Shown: one piece after another, positions 1 through 5,348 of the stretch
How positions within the stretch are numbered: the stretch's first letter is position 1
How the letters are laid out: each line of letters starts with the position of its first letter
NCBI GenBank assembly: GCA_023460255.1
Contig: JAEWQZ010000352.1
Span: 1-6,805 of the forward strand
DNA: 6,805 nt
Direction: 5' to 3'
Source of the DNA: Actinomycetes bacterium
GTDB lineage: Bacteria; Actinomycetota; Actinomycetes; Actinomycetales; Cellulomonadaceae
Made by a program: the position numbers and the translations under genes
Notes under the pieces: generated by a model
Seen by the model: only the letters and a program-made list of their open reading frames with translations
The model's database searches: none
What the model was told of the DNA's origin: nothing

Positions 1-99
1 GGTCAGGAGGGCGGCCATGAGGGCGGCCAGGGCGACGGCGACGACGGGCGGCGCGGTACGCCTGGACGGGGCGAGGGCGTGACGGTGCTCGGCGGGCAT
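1..99 (-). CDS. N-terminus of a predicted secreted or membrane-anchored protein (cut by the window edge)
   Basis: Reading down from an ATG at 99-97, 33 codons run open to the left edge. The product starts MPAEHRHALAPSRR, a basic N-terminal stretch. An uninterrupted hydrophobic run follows (PPVVAVALAALMAALL, residues 17-32), the layout of a signal peptide or a first transmembrane helix. A GGAAG ribosome binding site (110-106 on the minus strand) sits 6 nt before the ATG and supports this start. The mature protein lies outside the window, so its function cannot be named. It is probably transcribed separately from the diguanylate cyclase upstream, because about 200 bp and a hairpin separate them. 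The fragment is too short to exclude a chance frame, but the start signal plus the leader-like composition make a real gene likely. Confidence 0.6.
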   Translation of the reverse strand, partial: MPAEHRHALAPSRRTAPPVVAVALAALMAALLT

Positions 100-270
100 G
101 GGCGGCTTCCGGTCGGGACGTCGGGAGCGGCCGGGCCAGCTGCCGACCAGGGACCACGGCCCAAGGAGGAGGCCGACGGCGGACCGGACGACGGTCCCAG
201 GTCCCGCCACACAGCCTAGCGGCGGTCGCCGACGCGCCGGCGGCCCCGTCGACTGAGGACACCTGCGGCC

Positions 271-291
271 CCGCGGCCACGTGCGCCGCGG
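271..291 (-). terminator. Candidate hairpin terminator of the diguanylate cyclase gene
   Basis: CCGCGGC (271-277) and GCCGCGG (285-291) form a perfect 7-bp GC stem around a 7-nt loop. The stem begins 7 nt past the TAG stop (301-299) of the minus-strand cyclase. There is no T-tract after it, which is common for actinobacterial terminators but leaves the call weak. The rest of 100-298 shows no gene. A TAGGCT (-10-like) hexamer at 218-213 on the minus strand could serve the left-edge gene, but no matching -35 is visible. Confidence 0.35.
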
Positions 292-298
292 CCGGTCC

Positions 299-1945
299 CT
301 AGCCCGTCGTGCCAGGGGCGAGGCGGACCCGGTCCCGGCCGTCGGACTTCGCCTGGTAGAGCGCGGCGTCGGCCCGGGTCAGCAGGCCCTCGGGCGTGCC
401 GTCCGCGTCCGACGTCACGACGCCGATGCTCACGGTCACGCGCGTCCCGCCGGGCATGAGCTCGGCCCAGTCGACGTCCGCGATCGCGCGGCGCACGCGC
501 TCGGCGACAGCCGTGGCCGTGGGGGCGTCCACGTCGGCCAGGACCACGGCGAACTCCTCACCGCCGTACCGGGCGGCGACGTCGTCGGCCCGCAGCGCGG
601 AGCGCAGCTCGGATGCGATGCGGGCGAGCACCTGGTCGCCGACGTGGTGCGACCACGTGTCGTTGACGCGCTTGAAGTGGTCCACGTCGAGCAGCGCGAC
701 CGCGAACCGCGCCCGCTCGGCCGTGCGGCGCAGCAGCTCCGCGTCGAGCACGCGGCGGTTGGCGAGCCCGGTGAGCGCGTCGTGGGTCGCCTCGTACGCG
801 AGCCGCGCGTTGTGCTCCTCGAGCGCCGCGGACCGCGCGCGTTCCGCCTCGGCCATGCGCTGCGCGCGCTCGACCTCCAGGCGCGAGCTGAGCAGGGCCG
901 AGCGCCGCTCGGCGACGGAGTCGGCGAGGCGGACGGTGAGCTCGTGCAGCTCGTGCAGGGCGTCCAGCGCCTGGGCGAGGGCGCCGCGCCCTTCGTGCGC
1001 CGAGACGAGCACGCGCAGCAGCGCGATCCGCTCACCCGGGCGCTCGAGGGCAGCGCAGAGCTCGAGGCCCTCGGTGGCCTCCCGTACCGCGTCGTCGTAC
1101 CGTCCGACGAGCACGAGCCAGGCGGCCGTCTCGCGGTGCAGGGCGAGCCGCTGGCGTGCGGCCGGGAAGCGGTCGGCCATGGCCCGCGCGGCAGCCAGGA
1201 CCGTGCCGGCCGCCTCGACGTCACCGGCCAGCAGGTGCGCGCCCACGACGGCGAGGCGCGCCTCGATCGCCGAGCGGCTCAGGCCCGCGGCGTCGGCCTC
1301 GTCGACCGCCTGCTGGGCGAACACGAGCGCCCGACGGGCAGCCGCCAGTGCGCCGCGCGGGTTCTCCTCGGCGATGCGGCGCCCCGTCGCGACGAAGGTC
1401 CGCGCGAGGTTCACCTGGGCCACCGCTGCGTGGTCGGTGTCGTCCTGGGCCAGCCAGAGGCGGCGCGCCTCAGCGAGCACGTCCGCCGCCTGCGGGCCGA
1501 ACTGGGCGAGCCCGGTGTAGACCACGCCCAGGTGGTTGAGCAGCTCGGCGGTGCCCGCGGCGTCGCCGGCCTCGCGGCGCAGCTCGACGGCGCGGGTGAG
1601 CAGGTCGACGGCGTCCTCGATGTGCCCCAGCTCGTGGTGCACCAGGCCCCGGACGGCGAGGGCGCGCGACTGCCACACGAGGTCGCCGGCGAGCTCGGCG
1701 AGGTGCGCCGTGCGATCGGCGCAGGCCAGGGCGGACGAGTCGTGCCCGAGCACCTGGTGGGCGAAGGCGACGTGCAGGGACAGCCGCATCTCGGCGTCGG
1801 CGGTGCCCGCGGCTCGTGCCGCGGCGAGCGGGGCCGCGGCGCGCTCCAGGCACGACTGCGGGTCGTGCTCGACGAGGAACTCGAGCTCCTCGACGACCGC
1901 GTCCACGTCCGCCTCCTCGACGGCGTGCTCGTCGACCCGTGCCAT
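299..1945 (-). CDS. Diguanylate cyclase with N-terminal TPR-like repeats and C-terminal GGDEF domain
   Basis: A 548-residue soluble protein predicted to make cyclic di-GMP from two GTP. No signal peptide or membrane segment is visible, so it should act in the cytoplasm. Residues about 50-335 are alpha-helical, TPR-like repeats (for example around 95-130 and 134-165), probably a protein-interaction or sensing module. Residues about 340-385 are charged, heptad-like helix typical of linkers that pair GGDEF domains. The GGDEF domain starts at DALTGLANRR (389-398) and carries DVDHFKRVND (420-429) and the active motif GGEEF (461-465). Using PleD spacing, the metal ligands D420 and E463, the guanine contacts N428 and D437, and the inhibitory site R452-x-x-D455 are all in place. 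The usual GH in the helix motif is SH here. The ATG at 1945 has GGGGAGG only 2 nt upstream. A GTG at 1906 with GAGGAGG 5 nt upstream is an alternative start (535 residues). Divergent from the dehydrogenase gene. Confidence 0.93.
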   Translation of the reverse strand: MARVDEHAVEEADVDAVVEELEFLVEHDPQSCLERAAAPLAAARAAGTADAEMRLSLHVAFAHQVLGHDSSALACADRTAHLAELAGDLVWQSRALAVRGLVHHELGHIEDAVDLLTRAVELRREAGDAAGTAELLNHLGVVYTGLAQFGPQAADVLAEARRLWLAQDDTDHAAVAQVNLARTFVATGRRIAEENPRGALAAARRALVFAQQAVDEADAAGLSRSAIEARLAVVGAHLLAGDVEAAGTVLAAARAMADRFPAARQRLALHRETAAWLVLVGRYDDAVREATEGLELCAALERPGERIALLRVLVSAHEGRGALAQALDALHELHELTVRLADSVAERRSALLSSRLEVERAQRMAEAERARSAALEEHNARLAYEATHDALTGLANRRVLDAELLRRTAERARFAVALLDVDHFKRVNDTWSHHVGDQVLARIASELRSALRADDVAARYGGEEFAVVLADVDAPTATAVAERVRRAIADVDWAELMPGGTRVTVSIGVVTSDADGTPEGLLTRADAALYQAKSDGRDRVRLAPGTTG

Positions 1946-1997
1946 GGCCTCCCCGTCCCGGGCGCGGCGGACGGCCGCCCCGCTCGCCTGCCCATCG

Positions 1998-2012
1998 GCC
2001 CCGCGCCGGGGC
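1998..2012. repeat. Short inverted repeat in the divergent intergenic region
   Basis: GCCCCG (1998-2003) and CGGGGC (2007-2012) form a 6-bp stem with a 3-nt loop between the divergent cyclase and dehydrogenase genes. It could be part of an operator or simply reflect base composition. No transcription factor family can be assigned. Confidence 0.2.
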
Positions 2013-2049
2013 GGGTGAGGCGTCCGGGCGGGTGATCGGCGGCGAGCCC

Positions 2050-2055
2050 TACCCT
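2050..2055 (+). promoter_or_regulatory. Candidate -10 element for the dehydrogenase gene
   Basis: TACCCT matches the TANNNT pattern of actinobacterial housekeeping -10 boxes and lies 22 nt before the ATG at 2078. That would leave a short leader of about 15 nt just holding the ribosome binding site. No convincing -35 hexamer is seen at 16-18 nt upstream, so this rests on one box. Confidence 0.25.
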
Positions 2056-2066
2056 GGTGGCCGTCG

Positions 2067-2073
2067 AAGGAGG
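2067..2073 (+). promoter_or_regulatory. Ribosome binding site deciding the dehydrogenase start
   Basis: AAGGAGG lies 4 nt before the ATG at 2078. An in-frame GTG at 2057 would put the start before this site and add seven residues (first residue read as Met, then AVEGGH) that are not part of the Rossmann fold. The ATG is therefore preferred. Confidence 0.75.
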
Positions 2074-2077
2074 CCAC

Positions 2078-2830
2078 ATGTCCCTCAGCCCGCTGCGCGC
2101 CGTCGTCACCGGGGCGTCCTCGGGGATCGGTGCGGCCACCGTCCGCCGCCTGCGCCTCGAGGGCTGGGACGTCCTGGCGGTGGCCCGACGCGCGGACCGC
2201 CTGGCCGCGCTCGCGGAGCACACCGGCGCGCACCCCCTCGTCGCCGACGTGACGGACGACGACGACGTCGCGCGCCTGGCGCACGCCGTGACGTCCGGCG
2301 GGCCGGTGCACGCCGTCGTGAACAACGCGGGCGGTGCGCTCGGGGTGGACCCCGTCGCGACGGGCTCGATCGCCGACTGGCGAGCGATGTACGAGGTCAA
2401 CGTGCTGGGCACCCTGCGGGTCACGCAGGCGTTGCTGCCGGCGCTGCGCGCGTCGGGGCGCGGCGACGTCGTGGTGCTCACGTCCACGGCCGGGCACGAC
2501 ACGTACCCGGGCGGCGGAGGCTACGTCGCCGCGAAGCACGCGGAGCGCACGATCGCGCAGACGCTGCGACTGGAGCTCGTGGGAGAGCCCGTGCGTGTCA
2601 TCGAGATCGCGCCGGGGATGGTCGCGACGGAGGAGTTCTCCCTCGTGCGGTTCCGGGGCGACCGGGCCCGGGCGGACGCCGTGTACGCCGGCGTCGACGG
2701 GCCGCTGACCGCCGACGACGTCGCCGACGCGATCACCTGGTGCCTGACCCGGCCGCACCACGTCAACGTGGACTCCCTGGTGATCCGGCCGCGCGCCCAG
2801 GCGTCGAACACGGTGGTCGCACGGTCGTAG
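2078..2830 (+). CDS. Short-chain dehydrogenase/reductase, YdfG-like NADP-dependent 3-hydroxy acid dehydrogenase type
   Basis: A 250-residue cytoplasmic oxidoreductase of the classical SDR family, at the family's usual length. The Rossmann glycine motif TGASSGIG is at 11-18, NNAG at 82-85, and the catalytic tetrad is N108, S136, Y149 and K153, with the Ser-to-Tyr spacing of 13 expected. The Arg pair in AVARRADR (35-42), just after the second beta strand, favours NADP(H) over NAD(H). Segments such as NNAGGALGVDP, the PGMVATEEFSLVRF stretch (179-192) and HVNVDSLVI (228-236) match the pattern of Escherichia coli YdfG, which acts on serine, 3-hydroxypropionate or malonic semialdehyde-type substrates. 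The fold and cofactor call is secure; the substrate is inference. It is transcribed away from the cyclase. A hairpin follows the stop, and 459 bp separate it from the reductase operon, so it is probably its own unit. Confidence 0.93.
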   Translation: MSLSPLRAVVTGASSGIGAATVRRLRLEGWDVLAVARRADRLAALAEHTGAHPLVADVTDDDDVARLAHAVTSGGPVHAVVNNAGGALGVDPVATGSIADWRAMYEVNVLGTLRVTQALLPALRASGRGDVVVLTSTAGHDTYPGGGGYVAAKHAERTIAQTLRLELVGEPVRVIEIAPGMVATEEFSLVRFRGDRARADAVYAGVDGPLTADDVADAITWCLTRPHHVNVDSLVIRPRAQASNTVVARS

Positions 2831-2858
2831 CGTCGGGCCTGCTCCGGCGGCCGGGCGC

Positions 2859-2876
2859 CCGGGACCTTCGTCCCGG
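2859..2876 (+). terminator. Candidate hairpin terminator after the dehydrogenase gene
   Basis: CCGGGAC (2859-2865) and GTCCCGG (2870-2876) form a perfect 7-bp stem with the tetraloop CTTC, 28 nt after the dehydrogenase stop. A perfect 12-bp palindrome, CCGGGCGCCCGG (2851-2862), overlaps its left arm. No T-run follows, so termination would be of the U-less type and is not certain. Confidence 0.45.
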
Positions 2877-2885
2877 ATGCTGGAC

Positions 2886-2902
2886 CGTGCATTCCCGGCA
2901 CG
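2886..2902. repeat. Small inverted repeat upstream of the leader frame
   Basis: CGTGC (2886-2890) and GCACG (2898-2902) are inverted around a 7-nt spacer, 26 nt before the leader ATG at 2928. The position would suit a repressor or activator site for the reductase operon. A 5-bp arm is weak evidence in DNA this rich in G and C. Confidence 0.15.
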
Positions 2903-2996
2903 TGGGCGCCCCTGCCAGAGTCGGGCCATGACATCCGCCCGGCTGCCTCTCGTGCCCTGCGACCACGTCGCGGCGCGAATGTGCATGCCCGCGGGA

Positions 2997-3037
2997 CCCG
3001 TCGCCGTCTGTCTCTGCCCGCGACGGGGCCGGCGACG
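2997..3037 (+). promoter_or_regulatory. Competing stem-loops (attenuator-like switch candidate)
   Basis: One 5' arm can pair two ways. CCCGTCGC (2997-3004) pairs with GCGACGGG (3020-3027), 8 bp with a 15-nt loop. CGTCGCCG (2999-3006) pairs with CGGCGACG (3030-3037), also 8 bp. The two stems share 2999-3004, so they exclude each other. The Cys codons at 3009-3011 and 3015-3017 lie inside the loop, where a stalled ribosome would disrupt both. The GCGACG motif recurs in this stretch, so chance pairing is possible. Confidence 0.3.
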
Positions 3038-3189
3038 ACGGCGGCGCCGTTCCCCGCCGGGGCCGACGCCGCACCCGCGCGGCGCGCCGTGTCCCGGTGT
3101 CCGGCCACCCGCTCCCGCTGAGCCGCTGACCGCGTCGGCGCGCCCACCGCGCGCATCCCGTCCGCAGTGGACCAGCGCCCGAGCGACGG

Positions 3190-3227
3190 CACCGCCCCGG
3201 CGCGCCTTCCGGCGCCGGGTGGCGGTG
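3190..3227 (+). terminator. Strong hairpin upstream of the reductase gene (terminator or attenuator candidate)
   Basis: The outer arms CACCGCC (3190-3196) and GGCGGTG (3221-3227) pair over 7 bp. The inner arms CCGGCGC (3197-3203) and GCGCCGG (3212-3218) pair over another 7 bp. A 2-nt bulge (3219-3220) separates the two stems on the 3' side, and the loop is 8 nt. It ends 62 nt before the reductase ATG, with no gene end nearby that needs terminating, so a role in controlling the downstream operon is the natural reading. There is no T-tract. Confidence 0.4.
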
Positions 3228-3275
3228 GCACCTGCGACCGAGCACCACCCGTCCACGCGTCCTCGCGTCCGTTCG

Positions 3276-3281
3276 AAAGGG
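3276..3281 (+). promoter_or_regulatory. Ribosome binding site deciding the reductase start
   Basis: AAAGGG lies 8 nt before the ATG at 3290. An upstream in-frame GTG at 3167 would add 41 Pro/Arg/Gly-rich residues that precede the flavodoxin-like first strand and would run through the strong hairpin, so the later ATG is chosen. Confidence 0.6.
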
Positions 3282-3289
3282 CAGATCGA

Positions 3290-3850
3290 ATGGCCTCAGT
3301 CCTCGTCCTCACCGGCAGTCCGTCCACCGTCTCGCGCACCGCCGCGCTCGCGCGCCACGTCGGGGACGAGCTCGCACTCGCGGGCCACGACGTGTCCACG
3401 CTCGCGATCCGGTCGCTACCGCCCGCGGCGCTCCTCGCCGCGGACACCGCCGACCCTGAGGTCGCCGCGGCAGTGAGGTCCGTGATCGGGGCCGACGCGC
3501 TCGTCGTCGCGACCCCCATCTACAAGGCCTCGTACTCCGGGCTGCTCAAGGCGTTCCTGGACCTGCTGCCGCAGTCCGCGCTGGCAGGCAAGGTCGTGCT
3601 CCCGCTCGCGACGGGCGGCACGGTCGCCCACCTGCTCGCCATCGACTACTCGCTCCGTCCGGTGCTCGCGTCCCTCGGCGCCCGGCACGTCACGGCGGGC
3701 CGCTTCGTGCTCGACACGCACATCGACCACACCTCGGGCGGCCCCGTGCTCGTCGACCAGACCGCTCGCGAGTGCGTGGCACGCACGGCAGCGGCCTTCC
3801 GGGAGGCGATCGGCCTCGCCGGCGCGGACCGCCTCGTCGCGACCGCCTGA
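3290..3850 (+). CDS. ssuE: NAD(P)H-dependent FMN reductase, SsuE type
   Basis: A 186-residue cytoplasmic flavodoxin-like enzyme, close to E. coli SsuE (191). It reduces FMN with NAD(P)H and hands FMNH2 to a partner monooxygenase. The first strand and phosphate-binding loop is VLVLTGSPSTVSRT (4-17). The flavin-binding centre ATPIYKASYSGLLK (74-87), DLLP (91-94) and LPLATGGTVAHLLAIDY (104-120) match SsuE almost motif for motif. Tyr120 occupies the place of SsuE Tyr118, the inserted residue that makes a pi-helix and marks two-component reductases that transfer flavin rather than keep it. The first oxygenase gene starts 52 nt downstream on the same strand, so the three genes form one operon. By analogy, expression would rise under sulfur limitation; the leader upstream is the candidate control region. 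The symbol is by family resemblance; the partner here is not SsuD. Confidence 0.93.
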   Translation: MASVLVLTGSPSTVSRTAALARHVGDELALAGHDVSTLAIRSLPPAALLAADTADPEVAAAVRSVIGADALVVATPIYKASYSGLLKAFLDLLPQSALAGKVVLPLATGGTVAHLLAIDYSLRPVLASLGARHVTAGRFVLDTHIDHTSGGPVLVDQTARECVARTAAAFREAIGLAGADRLVATA

Positions 3851-3892
3851 CCCGTCACCAGCCCGACCCGCCACCAGCCCGACCCCTCACCC
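3849..3892 (+). repeat. Tandem 16-bp repeat in the ssuE-oxygenase spacer
   Basis: The unit GACCCGYCACCAGCCC occurs at 3849-3864 and 3865-3880, one mismatch apart (Y). A partial, degenerate third copy runs from 3881 (GACCCCTCACCCA). It begins inside the reductase TGA stop and leads into the ribosome binding site AGGAG (3893-3897) of the next gene. It looks like local slippage duplication that sets the spacer length. Confidence 0.7.
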
Positions 3893-3902
3893 AGGAGCGA
3901 TC

Positions 3903-5285
3903 ATGCCCAAGCAGATCCACGTCAACGCCTTCGAGATGGCGACGCCCGGCCACATCAACCACGGCCTGTGGCGCGTGCCGGGCAACCGCCGCACCGAGTA
4001 CAAGGACCTGTCGTACTGGACCGACCTCGCCCGGCTCCTCGAGCGGGGCCTGTTCGACGCCGTGTTCCTCGCGGACGTCGTCGGGACGTACACGACGTAC
4101 AAGGGGGACCGGCGTGCGGCCCTGCGCGCCGGGATGCAGGTGCCCAACATCGACCCCGCGTTCGTCGTCCCCGCGATGGCCGCGGTGACCGAGCACCTCG
4201 GCTTCGCCGTGACCTCCACGACGACCTACGAACCGCCGTTCGGCCACGCACGCCGGCTGTCGACGCTGGACCACCTCACGCGCGGGCGCCTCGCCTGGAA
4301 CATCGTCACCGGGTACCTGCCGGACGCCGCGCTCAACTACGGGCTGACCGAGCAGGTCAAGCACGACGACCGCTACGCGATCGCCGACGAGTACCTCGAG
4401 GTCGTCTACCGGCTGCTGGAGTCCTCCTGGGACGACGACGCCGTGGTGCTGGACGCGGACAACCTCGTCTACACCGACCCGGACAAGGTTCACGAGATCG
4501 GCTTCGAGGGGGAGTACTACCGCGTCGCCGGACCGCACCTGTCCGAGCCGAGCCCGCAGCGCACGCCCGTCCTCTACCAGGCCGGCACGTCGGCGCGCGG
4601 CAAGGGGTTCGCGGCCCGGCACGCCGAGGCCGTCTTCCTGCTACCACGGGACGACCAGCAGGCGCGCGAGGAGATCGCGGACCTGCGCAGGTTGGCCGTG
4701 GAGGCGGGGCGGGCACCCGACCACGTCAAGGCGTTCGTCGGCGCGGAGGTCGTCGTCGCGCCCACGCGCACGGAGGTCGAGGACAAGGTCGCGCTCCTGA
4801 AGCAGTACCGCGACGTCGAGGGGCACCTCGTGCTCTTCAGCGGGTGGGCCGGCATCGACCTGTCGGGCGACGACACGGACGCCTACCTCGAGTACAAGGC
4901 CGGGGACGCGATGCAGACCTTCGAGCGCATGTGGTCCGAGGGAACGGAGCGCAAGAAGGTCGGCGAGCTCGTGCGCCACCTGTCGGCACCCGAGAACGAC
5001 AACCGCTTCGTCGCCGGCACGCCGAGCGAGGTGGCCGACCGGATCGAGGAGGTCGTCGACACCACCGACGCCGACGGCATCAACCTCATCCAGCACCTCT
5101 CGCCGGGCTCGTTCGCCGACTTCGTCGAGCACGTCGTGCCGGAGCTCCAGCGCCGCGGCCGCTACCGCACCGCCTACACGCCGGGGGAGACGCTCCGCGA
5201 GCGGCTGTTCGGGGCGGGCCGCGCCCGTGCCCTGCCCGACCACCCGGCCGCCCGGCACGCGCGCAGCGCCGCGACCGTCGGCTGA
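3903..5285 (+). CDS. FMNH2-dependent monooxygenase, NtaA/SnaA/DszA family, YxeK/LadA-like
   Basis: A 460-residue flavin-dependent oxygenase of the bacterial luciferase-like TIM-barrel superfamily, of normal length. It uses FMNH2 from a separate reductase plus O2. IHVNAFEM (5-12), GHINHGLWR (16-24), LADVVGTY (56-63), TYEPPFGHARRLSTLDHL (108-125), WNIVTGYL (132-139), KVHEI (195-199), GPHLSEPSPQRTPVLYQAG (210-228) and PELQRRGRYR (413-422) are the family's signature blocks. They resemble B. subtilis YxeK (N-acetyl-S-(2-succino)cysteine oxygenase) and Geobacillus LadA most. Compared with the reported LadA catalytic residues recalled from the literature, H17, Y63 and Q79 are kept, but C14 is Thr, H138 is Tyr and H311 is Leu. 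That argues against alkane oxidation and for a YxeK-like substrate. AGGAG lies 5 nt before the ATG. Second gene of the operon, fed by the SsuE-type reductase. Substrate assignment is inference. Confidence 0.92.
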   Translation: MPKQIHVNAFEMATPGHINHGLWRVPGNRRTEYKDLSYWTDLARLLERGLFDAVFLADVVGTYTTYKGDRRAALRAGMQVPNIDPAFVVPAMAAVTEHLGFAVTSTTTYEPPFGHARRLSTLDHLTRGRLAWNIVTGYLPDAALNYGLTEQVKHDDRYAIADEYLEVVYRLLESSWDDDAVVLDADNLVYTDPDKVHEIGFEGEYYRVAGPHLSEPSPQRTPVLYQAGTSARGKGFAARHAEAVFLLPRDDQQAREEIADLRRLAVEAGRAPDHVKAFVGAEVVVAPTRTEVEDKVALLKQYRDVEGHLVLFSGWAGIDLSGDDTDAYLEYKAGDAMQTFERMWSEGTERKKVGELVRHLSAPENDNRFVAGTPSEVADRIEEVVDTTDADGINLIQHLSPGSFADFVEHVVPELQRRGRYRTAYTPGETLRERLFGAGRARALPDHPAARHARSAATVG

Positions 5286-5303
5286 CCCGCCGGCTGACCC
5301 GCC
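5280..5303 (+). repeat. Perfect 12-bp tandem duplication across the stop of the first oxygenase gene
   Basis: GGCTGACCCGCC at 5280-5291 is repeated exactly at 5292-5303. The copy starts at the final Gly codon and duplicates the TGA stop, so the two stops lie in the same frame, 12 nt apart. Short slippage-type duplication at a gene end. Confidence 0.8.
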
Positions 5304-5348
5304 GGCGACCGCACCCGCACCTCCCGCAGACCTCGGATCGGAGACACG

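Larger units (their letters stand above)
2928..3289 (+). promoter_or_regulatory. Putative 5' leader of the ssuE operon with a Cys/Met-rich frame
   Basis: An ATG at 2928 opens a frame starting MTSARLPLVPCDHVAARM, then CMPAGPVAVCLCPRRG. The first 30 codons hold four Cys (residues 11, 19, 28, 30) and three Met, very unlike the composition around them, and are followed by a run of Arg codons. Cys-bearing small leader peptides ahead of sulfur-metabolism genes are known in actinobacteria, including polycysteine upstream frames in mycobacteria, and the HVAAR stretch loosely recalls them. GC stems start right at the last Cys codons, and a strong hairpin comes before the reductase start. Against it, the frame has no stop until 3474-3476, out of frame inside the reductase gene, and no good ribosome binding site is seen; it would have to be leaderless or weakly initiated. 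A CAGAGT 6 nt before the ATG could be a poor -10. Confidence 0.35.

Noticed and set aside
3..212. Minus-strand 69-codon frame at the left edge
   Set aside because: Pro/Ser/Arg-rich sequence in the wrong frame. The neighbouring frame starting at 99 has a ribosome binding site and a signal-peptide-like start and explains the region better.
281..2035. Long plus-strand open frame (584 codons) opposite the cyclase
   Set aside because: It is the antisense shadow of the cyclase: Arg/Gly/Val-rich, no recognisable domain and no ribosome binding site. Such shadows are routine in DNA this GC-rich.
2981..3121. Alternative 46-codon frame starting at GTG 2981
   Set aside because: Ala/Pro/Arg-rich with no start signal. 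The Cys/Met-rich frame overlapping it is the more informative one.
1946..3256. Upstream extension of the cyclase frame across the dehydrogenase gene
   Set aside because: The frame stays open to 3256 only because it is antisense to the dehydrogenase. It has low-complexity Arg/Gly sequence, and the protein domains start after 1945.
2831..3289. SAM or other known sulfur riboswitch, or a tRNA or CRISPR array in the gap
   Set aside because: I looked for conserved riboswitch core patterns, a cloverleaf, and spaced direct repeats and saw none. A covariance-model search would settle the riboswitch question.
3024..3476. Continuation of the leader frame into the reductase gene
   Set aside because: After the Cys/Met segment it becomes Arg/Pro/Ser-rich low-complexity sequence and overlaps the well-supported reductase out of frame. 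I do not believe it is translated as one long protein.
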